The notes under the pieces are model-generated. The model searched no databases. It saw only the letters and a list, made by a program, of their open reading frames with translations, and was not told the DNA's origin. Shown here piece by piece: positions 56,649 through 64,000 of a stretch of 64,000 bases of DNA; position 1 is the first letter of the stretch; each line of letters opens with the position of its first letter. Both the position numbers and the translations under genes were made by a program. Origin of the DNA: Codonopsis lanceolata (Eukaryota > Streptophyta > Magnoliopsida > Asterales > Campanulaceae); contig CM028384.1 of the NCBI GenBank assembly GCA_013146195.2, positions 72,081,990 to 72,145,989 of the forward strand, given 5' to 3'.

Positions 56649-57912
56649 CAAGTTAGGTTCGGGTTTCATCCCGAGGCTGTTGCGCGTGAAAGTCACGGAA
56701 TTAAGAGAACGGAGCTTGAAAATTGAAATTGGAGAATACTTCGGGGGAGCAATTAATCGTTTAATTAGCGGAAAAAAATGAACCGTTACAGGTTTAAGAT
56801 TTAAATGAGAAGAAGAATATGAGGAAATGTAACAATTTTCAAGAGGAAACATTTAATAGGTTAAAAAGAATGTTTTTACTGTTATCATCCTTTGGCAAGT
56901 GTGTTAAAAATACTTCCTAAATTTTTTGACGTCCTGTTAAATTTTAAAACATAAATTTTCTAATTTTATTAGTAATGTTGTTATGATTTACTATTAACAA
57001 ATTTACTATACTCAAGATTAATTCTAGTAATGCATAAGGGGTAATTTCAACCATTGAGAATAATTTCTAGGGAAAAATACCAAAAAGTCTCACTAAACAA
57101 TTCTCAAATCTAAAAAATATCAAAAATAATTTTTGTATCCAAAAGTTCTTGTAATTAGTAGAATTTTAATACCAGAAAGTCAAATACTTAACATGTTTAC
57201 AAACGGAGTTATGTAAAATCTTCTATTTGATAAAGATAATATGAATTGCATTGATTATAATTATAACAATTACAATAATATTATTATAACAATAAAATTA
57301 TTATCATTGTCTTCATCAACATTATTATTTATTAATATTAAATGCCAAAAATCTTTTTTAAAAATTCATTCCCAAATGATTCCAAAACAATTACTCAATT
57401 CATAAAATCTAAAGTTAATCATTTCATATGAAAAATTCAAAAAGTTAACTTTTATATTATTATGAAAATTTGGTAGTAATATTAGTAATTGTAGCAACAG
57501 TGCTAACAATAATAATAATAATAGCAAAATTTTTGTCTATTGTTATTGTTAATAGTATAGTTATTTGTTGTCAGTGGCGGATCCACTTGTACTTTAGGGG
57601 TGTACATGGACACTGCCTAAGAAAAAAATTTGGGAGTAGTTTGTGATATTTGACAATTGGATCTTTCTAAAATTTTCTATTGGACCCCTCCCAAATTCCT
57701 TGTAATGAATATTGTCAAGACAGATTTATGAAATCAAATGTCCAATCAATTTTTAAATGATTTTTTTGTATGTTATATCGAAAAAGACATGTTAATGAAT
57801 GTTAGTGATGATGATGTAATTATGCGTTTTCAACGTATGAACACGTATAAAAGACAAATGTAATTTCTATTTTTTACAGAATAGTTAAAAGACATGTTTG
57901 TTGTTGTTGTTG

Positions 57913-57952
<40 letters not shown>

Positions 57953-58306
57953 GTTTAGTTAATAAATATTATTATTATTTTATATGAAATACTAAATCAT
58001 TAAGATTATTGAAGTTAAATGTAAGTTTTTTTTCAAATAAAACCTCATACACTAACGATGCTAGTAGAAACGTTAAGTTTTGAACCTTGTGGTACTAAAG
58101 ATTTAATTTTGAGACTCTTTGGATATAAAAATTATTTGTGGAACTTTTTGGATATGAATTTTTTTTGGTATTTTAATTTTCCCTAATTATAATGCATTTT
58201 ATATCTATTATTAGAACTTAACAAATGTGAAAGGGGCACAAGTCAACAAAGTAGTAAAGATGAGTATAACAGTTATTAAGATTGTCAAATTAAGAAATTC
58301 ATTGTA
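56649..58306. other. Intergenic DNA
   Basis: AT-rich, no gene. 57575-57720 begins with GTGGCGGATCCAC followed by GGGGTGTACATGGACACTG, an edge seen in common plant repeats; no partner end was found. Confidence 0.4.
57913..57951. repeat. (AAT)n microsatellite
   Basis: About thirteen ATA/TAA units. Confidence 0.95.
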
Positions 58307-58510
58307 TTATGAATTAATATGAATGCATCTGATGAGATGGTTCTCAATGTAACTAATAACTATTGATGATGCATCAATCATCATGCATGTCGTTTTGACT
58401 TCAGCTTGCCCTTGGTCGAGGGCTTCCATGAAAGTGGCGGACGATTGTCGCTCATCTCTTTTGTTTTTTTGGCACCAACCGATCACAGGTTTACCATATC
58501 TACAAGGTTC
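58307..58510 (-). pseudogene. Possible isolated terminal exon, unrecognised
   Basis: On the minus strand a good acceptor (CCTTGTAG near 58503) is followed by about 65 codons open to a TAA at 58307, beginning YGKPVIGWCQKNKRDERQSS. Composition is protein-like, but no upstream exon is visible and no family is recognised. It may be a relic of a duplicated gene or chance. Confidence 0.3.
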
Positions 58511-58649
58511 AAAAGACATCAATCAGCAACAAAAAACATGCATGGCGTAATACAAAAGCCAAGGCAAAATAAAGTTGACACTTGACAGCCCTCGGTCGGC
58601 ACAAGGGAAGTGGGAGCTCCGACACAACTATCAAAGATTGATCCTAAAC

Positions 58650-59051
58650 GTAACATCAAAATCTTTAAATGTAACACTATTTAATATATAAAATGATTTA
58701 AATATTTTTTTTAACATTTAATAGATACTCATTTTTGGTACACACTTGCGAATGTTTTATAAAATATCCGCTAGCTAGTTTGTAGCGGTTGTTTTGTCCG
58801 AAATCGAAAAAAAATACAAATCAACGGTTTTTTGTTCGTAATTGAAAAAAAAAAATAAACCGAATCAAAATCAATCTAATTCGCATGCGATATCATGCGA
58901 ATTAACAATGAAAATCGAATCAACAATGACACATAATTAAAATTATGTGAAGGGGGAGGGAGGGAGGGGCTAGTATAGTTTAAATGTGAAGAGGAGTAGT
59001 TAAGTAATTTTACCTTTTAAATGGTGTTACGTTTAGGGATTTTGGTTTTAC
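58650..59051 (-). mobile_element. MITE copy B, inverted relative to 2726-3185
   Basis: The ends GTAACATCAAAATCTTTAAA and GGTGTTACGTTTAGGGATTT match copy A's terminal repeats. When reversed, the interior aligns along its length with copy A (CATTTAAACTATACTA, TTCGATTTC-GACAAAACA, CGCAAGTGTGTACC). Copy B keeps only one, degenerate, palindromic unit, which makes it about 60 bp shorter. Confidence 0.65.
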
Positions 59052-59059
59052 GTTTAGAT

Positions 59060-60543
59060 GTTTTGATATGTAATCTTTTGGAAAAATTGCGGGCCAGTTC
59101 GATTTTTTTAAAATTTAATCGAAAAAATACAAAAAAAAAATTAATCGAAAAATGATACTTTTGGGGGAAAAAATACTACGATATCCTTAATAAACATGAG
59201 GCGTGCTACGGAAATGCATCGCGGTGTATTTACTTTTGAACCGCAATTCATCAGTTTAATTGTATAATTTCTTTGCACAGCGATTCATCATTTTAATTAC
59301 AATAATTTTAATTTCTAGTCTATTTGTACTATGATACAACAATGTTTGCACCGCAATTCATTAGTTTAATTGCATTAATTTTGCATCGCGATTCAAAATC
59401 GTAACGAACCAGACCATGTCCTCAGTGCTCTTCTTCATTCTACTTCGTCGTAAGTCTTCTTATTTATCATCCTTTACCTTCGTCCCTACTGTGAAAATCA
59501 TCCAACCCAATATATTTTCATTAAAGTTTCGTACTTAATGAATCAGAAAACTCGTTTATCTTTCGGGGGCATTGCCCCTGCGACCTAATCGGGCAGGTCG
59601 ATCCTTATTTCATTGCCCAACAATAGTGATTTTTTTAATCTAATGTGTTTGTCGAAGCTGATGAAGGAGACAATGACATTTTCGAAACAATATTTTGAAA
59701 ATTAACCTTTTTAGGATTGAAAAAAAGAAAGAAAGGGGAATTGAAAGGATTAAAAACATTAGAAAAGGGTCTGGACAGAATTTTGCCCTAATCTTTATCT
59801 ACTTTCCAGCACCGGGAAGCTCTCCAACTCAAGTATAGCGCACCCCCGCTATAAGTTGGAGATAACTTGGGGGTGATGGTTCAGATCACATTGAATTTAT
59901 TGATCTGTAGATCAATCAATGGATAAAAAATGATTCATGTTTTCGTAAATCAGATCATTTGATCCACCTCACACAGATTTGCTCCGTTTATAATCCATTA
60001 ACCGAAAGAAAAAATAATTGAATTCGTATGTGTGATTGTCTTATCCCTAATCACCTGAATGAAGTATAACTTGGAATCACAACGCTAAACGAGCAAAAAG
60101 TTTATCATTTAAAAAAAATATTATTTAGGCAAATTGGGTTGTTGACGTGATTGGATCATGATTTAGATCTGATCCGATTTGTTAAATTGTTTGGTTTTAG
60201 ATAACGAAATGATCCTTTTGGTATTTGCATCTAATTTGAGTCAAATCATGATGGGATCTGATCTCTCTATGGTGGAGGCTGTGGAGCGCCATAGCTTAGA
60301 AACGCATTTGAAGGAGGCTTGCTGGAACCCTTGTTAGTATTTCTCTAAACACAATATCATGGGAAGATGGTTCGTCAATGGAAAACAAAACAGATTCTTC
60401 CAACCTTATAGTCTGCAAACATTGCAACTATGAATGCGAAATAAAGAATAGTTGATAGTTCGACTGGATTATTGGAATTAAATCAATCAATGCCTGATGA
60501 TAGAACTTTCACAAGTTTTTATATTTCAACTTTTAAAGAAAGC
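59060..60543. other. Intergenic DNA
   Basis: 59080-59110 begins with AAAATTGCGGGCC, like the edge at ~39053, suggesting another copy of that repeat. No gene recognised. The ~60 bp before 60543 likely hold 3' UTR of the YIF1-like gene. Confidence 0.4.
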
Positions 60544-61791
60544 TCAATTACCAACATTTCCGAGCCAAAAAAGCAGGGGAAGTTGAGCAACAGCCATCAA
60601 TAGCAAGATGTAATGGCGCTTGTTCGAACCCTTCTGAAAACATTTCACCTCCCCAACTAAAATCCTCTTCATGATCTTTACCAATAGCACCCCCATGCAT
60701 ATGCATTCCCACAAAGTGGCTGCACAAAAAGCGTAACTCCCTAATATCTTTGCCATCACCATGATACACGCTGCAGGGAAAGTGTATCCACCATAGGCAA
60801 CCATATCAAGGAGGGCAACTTCTCCTCCACCTCCTAAACAGTGTAGCGTAGCCTCCAGAAGGAGGACTTGCAGTAGCCAGCATAGTAGTCCATTTGTGAA
60901 CTGCACCCCTAATGCTTCTGGGCTAAACCTACAATATTATTTGCAGAATTAGGTGTCCGGGAATGGATCGAGCACCAAACAACCAGTTTACTAGCTCAAC
61001 TCTATTAATTACTTCACGAAACGAGTTATGAATGAGATGAGCTTGAGTACAAATATTCTACTATAATCTATGTTATCATTCTTGAAAAAGCATCCCACTA
61101 CAAGTCTACAACACATATGGTGAGTCTTGAGAGTTCAGTTTTAGATTTTAAAGAACCTAACTGGAATGGGTAGTAATATAATGTAGGACTCACTTTCCAT
61201 GACTGCCCAAAGAAAAACCAGCAAGAAGCACATAGGTACCAAAAGCCATGAATGGAATGTACAAATCAGGGGCATTGATGTCATAAATTGGAGGTTTGAA
61301 TGAAAATTCTCCCCCAACATGCTCTCTTGTTCTCATCCAATGCCCCTGTCACAATGTCAAGCACTAGAACAATCAAGGGTTGATCCCAAAAACAAAAAAT
61401 CCATTGACGGAAAAGATGGTTGCCAAGTACCTTGTGAAGAAATGGAAACAAAACCACCTTGAGTTTATTCTTCACATAATCATCGTTCACTTGGAAATAA
61501 TATTGAGGGTTGGAGAAGTATCTGCTTATCTGTTGTTATAATATATTTTCATTCAATTCAAAAGTAGAGAAAATAAGTCAGAAATTGCGCATGGGGAAAA
61601 AAATAAAATGTTATTACATTGCTTTGAACATAAGCAGAGCCTGATCCAAAGATCTTCTCTCCATAAGCACCTAGTTCACTTTTGATGATATTGGACCCAA
61701 CATCATACACTCCATCTGTTACTTCTGGTTCAATTTCTTGACTTGAATGTGGTACCAGTACCCACCCATGGCTTCCTGAATCCTTGTACAT
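60544..61791 (-). CDS. YIF1/HRF1-family Golgi membrane protein, 269 aa
   Basis: Four coding exons: 61618-61791, 61431-61529, 61194-61345 and 60544-60928. All introns are GT...AG and the joined frame is 270 codons with the stop. Conserved family blocks run across the junctions: GAYGEKIFGSGSAYVQSN, ISRYFSNPQYYFQVND, LFPFLHK then GHWMRTRE, and KPPIYDINAPDLYIPFMAFG. A C-terminal half of about five hydrophobic helices ends in LPLLFWLGN. YIF1 proteins pair with YIP1-type proteins in COPII vesicles and act in ER-to-Golgi traffic. The ATG at 61791 follows a possible acceptor (CTTTTAAG), so a leader exon may lie further upstream, perhaps beyond the N gap. The N-terminus differs from the usual MYNN-type start but is in the same frame. 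Confidence 0.94.
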
Positions 61792-62152
61792 TTCTTAAAA
61801 GAAAACAAGCATTAATATATAAATAAATTAAATTAACAGCCCCTAAAATTAACTTTGTCAAATCTAAATAAACTATTAAATGTGCATTGAGTTGAGTAAA
61901 TCAACATTAACGCATGATCTGAAAGGAGTTTACACTTTACAAAAGCATGTGCTAGTGAAATACGCAACATTCCGAAAAGACTAAGCGAATACAAGAAAGG
62001 AAAGATAATACAAACTGTACTTGCCATATACATACCCTTTTCTGGTTTGGTAGATTTTAGAAAAAAATGATTGTTTGAGCTTTGAATCGAGAAAGAAATT
62101 TCAATTTGAACCCCATATTTTGCTTCTTCTAAAAAAATATTATATGGCAATA
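61792..62152. other. Upstream flank of the YIF1-like gene
   Basis: AT-rich; may include a leader intron. No further element recognised before the gap. Confidence 0.35.
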
Positions 62153-62252
62153 NNNNNNNNNNNNNNNNNNNNNNNNNNNNNNNNNNNNNNNNNNNNNNNN
62201 NNNNNNNNNNNNNNNNNNNNNNNNNNNNNNNNNNNNNNNNNNNNNNNNNNNN
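62153..62252. other. Assembly gap (100 N)
   Basis: Exactly 100 N, size unknown; reading frames drawn across it are artefacts. Confidence 0.99.
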
Positions 62253-62519
62253 TAATTTTGTTTTACAACAATTTTATTGGTCAAAAGCACCATGCATAAG
62301 CCATAAGTTGCCATGAACTTGCAATGAATGCACGTGAACCACCTAGCTTACTATACAATGTCAATTATTTGGTTATTCCTCTTGGATGGTAATATTTCAC
62401 TTGTGTTTTTGCGAGTTTTTGCCATCAAGGCAAATCCTACATTTGGCAAATATAATTTTCTATTACCTTCATGGCAAATCCTCAGTTTTGGCCTTTCGAT
62501 ATGCAAATAAGCAATCAAT

Positions 62520-63753
62520 TTGAAGCATTCCATCAACAAACAACTGAGAACTTAGAGATGCTCATGCACGTTGTCGATGAAGGTGAAGAATCGAGCTGAG
62601 CCGAGCAACCTCAAGTATCTAGAGCGCATTTATAAGCGAGATTGTGCGAAAGCTTGGCGACCTTGTCAAAAGTATTTTCTTGATGATCAGATTTTCCCGA
62701 CACGCATGTTCGTAGATTTAGAATGCGCTTACGGTTGTTTCACGAGGTGGGCGGACATTGAGATTGCTTGACCATATTTCCGACAAGCGTTATGATTATG
62801 CAGGAAATTGAGATTCTCATCTATCCAGAAAATGGCTAGCTGCTGCGGATTCTTGCATATGGGAGCCCAATTGATCGTGAGGATGAGGCCCTTGCCATTG
62901 CGAGACTACAACTTATAAAGCTGTTCGTCTATTACGAGGCAATTGTTAGCTTGTACTCGGAGCGGTATTCTGAGCTCAAATGAAAGTGACATCGCCCGAC
63001 TCATGGAAGAAAATAAGAATCGTGGTTTTCGGGCATGATTGGTTCATTAGATTGCATCTGGCTGGGAGTGTAAGCGCAAGCGCCTACGACTTGGCATGAT
63101 CGGTTCAGCAGCCACAGGGAAGCCGACCATGATTCTTGAAATTGTAGCATCCGGGATCTTTGGATTTGGCATGCGTTTTTCGGTACAAGGGAACATCTGA
63201 TGATATATACGTGCTTGATCAATCCCGATCTTGGCGATTCATTCAACGTCAAACACCATACACCCCCTACGAAATAAATGGTAATGTATACTATGTGCCA
63301 TACTATCTCACAGATTGTATATACCCTCACTTCGCTACACTAATCCAAACGATCAAGCGCCCTCGAACTGAAAAGGAAAAACATTTTGCGCAACAGCAGG
63401 AGGCTTGTAAAAAGGATGTTGAGAGGGCATTTGGGGTTTTGCAGGCTAAATGGGCTATTACTAGGGGCCCGATAAGATTTTGGGACCAACGAACTTTAAG
63501 TAATATTATGTATTGTTGCATTATTCTGCATAATATGATAATCGAAGATGAACGTCAAACAAATATTGAACGATGGAGACCTGTAGTGGGTTAAACAATT
63601 CCAGATGAACTACTTCAGCATGATCCGATTGTGTTGGCTGCATTTATTAGTTCTCAAATAAATCAAGTGCGAGATAGAGTTGTGAACAACCAGCTTAGGC
63701 TTGATTTGATCGAGCATCTCTGGAATAATTTTGGTAGACAATGTGACCATTGA
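62520..63753 (+). pseudogene. PIF/Harbinger transposase (plant transposon protein family), frameshifted
   Basis: Fragments of the Plant_tran/HARBI1-type nuclease appear in order. An N-terminal segment near 62600-62760 has IYKRDC and QIFPTRMF. It is followed by LRILAYGSPIDREDEA near 62840 and MEENKNRGF near 63003. The catalytic C-terminal region spans 63160-63594, with YYLTDCIYP, KHFAQQQEACKKDVERAFGVLQAKW and ILHNMIIEDER. A last segment, NNQLRLDLIEHLW, ends at the stop at 63753. The D-E catalytic neighbourhoods around TD-IYP and KDVERAFG are intact. Several frame changes and stops occur before 63160. The terminal repeats of the element were not found, one probably lying in or beyond the gap. 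Confidence 0.87.
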
Positions 63754-64000
63754 TCTGTATGTGTAAGGTTTTACGTGTTCAAAGTGGTATGCTTTACATA
63801 CAACGCGAGCTTGATAGTAGCTGCAGTAGTAGTAGTACCAGTTATGTAATTGTAACTGTTGAAGATTTTTGCAGGTAATTTATCTGTTTACCATAGCAAG
63901 AATCATGTCCATTGTAATATACATGTTCAGTTTCATTGTAACTTTAATTCTAATGATCTACTTCAAATTAAGAAAGCAATGATTTTCTTCAAAGAAGAAT
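63754..64000. other. 3' flank of the Harbinger relic
   Basis: Nothing beyond AT-rich sequence and a short GTAGTAGTAG run; the element probably continues outside the window. Confidence 0.4.

Noticed and set aside
56640..56852. 70-codon minus-strand frame upstream of the phytocyanin gene
   Set aside because: Overlaps the TATA box of that gene and has no family resemblance.
62075..62314. ORFs running through the N gap
   Set aside because: The gap is of unknown sequence and size; translations through it are meaningless.

Overview
The window is nuclear DNA of a flowering plant, most likely a eudicot. Four conventional intron-containing host genes with exact GT/AG junctions are spread through transposable elements: a chloroplast APO protein, a DUF1685 protein, an early nodulin-like phytocyanin and a YIF1-type Golgi protein. 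A fifth, unspliced small membrane-protein gene is probable. Most of the rest is layered transposon DNA. The large Ty3/gypsy element has the Retand-type layout of the Tat lineage, first described in Silene. That fits Caryophyllales but does not prove it.

Layout. 1-1510: degenerate ~45-bp repeats with a 276-bp Helitron-like insertion. 2261-3645: hAT-like element with a palindrome-bearing MITE inside it. 4005-24033: a Stowaway-like MITE split by a 19.6-kb Retand-like LTR element (4116-23721, minus strand, TSD CCTCC). Its interior is present twice, separated by a 100-N gap and a third, distorted LTR. 25.6 kb: small membrane protein. 26.3-26.8 kb: candidate solo LTR. 27.0-29.1 kb: APO gene. 29.8-31.2 kb: hAT element containing a Tourist-like MITE. 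32.1-36.8 kb: decayed Copia element. 37-45 kb: MITEs, simple repeats and a second copy of the ~45-bp repeat family. 45.9-46.6 kb: DUF1685 gene. 46.7-55.7 kb: AT-rich intergenic DNA with hAT and Stowaway relics. 55.7-56.5 kb: phytocyanin gene. 58.6-59.1 kb: inverted copy of the palindromic MITE. 60.5-61.8 kb: YIF1-like gene. 62.5-63.75 kb: decayed PIF/Harbinger transposase gene.

The host genes are unrelated in function and do not form a cluster. The most interesting object is the Retand-like element. It carries gag-pol on the minus strand and, convergently on the plus strand, a separate gene with its own TATA box, spliceosomal introns and a domain like Pfam 'putative gypsy type transposon'. 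A 14-unit, 24-bp palindromic tandem array sits exactly where the two genes meet. The outer LTRs are about 99% identical, so the insertion is young, yet pol changes frame many times. In the middle LTR almost every difference falls on a CTG or CAG present in the outer LTRs. That pattern suggests systematic sequencing error at CHG-methylated sites rather than decay, so broken reading frames in this element should not be taken at face value.
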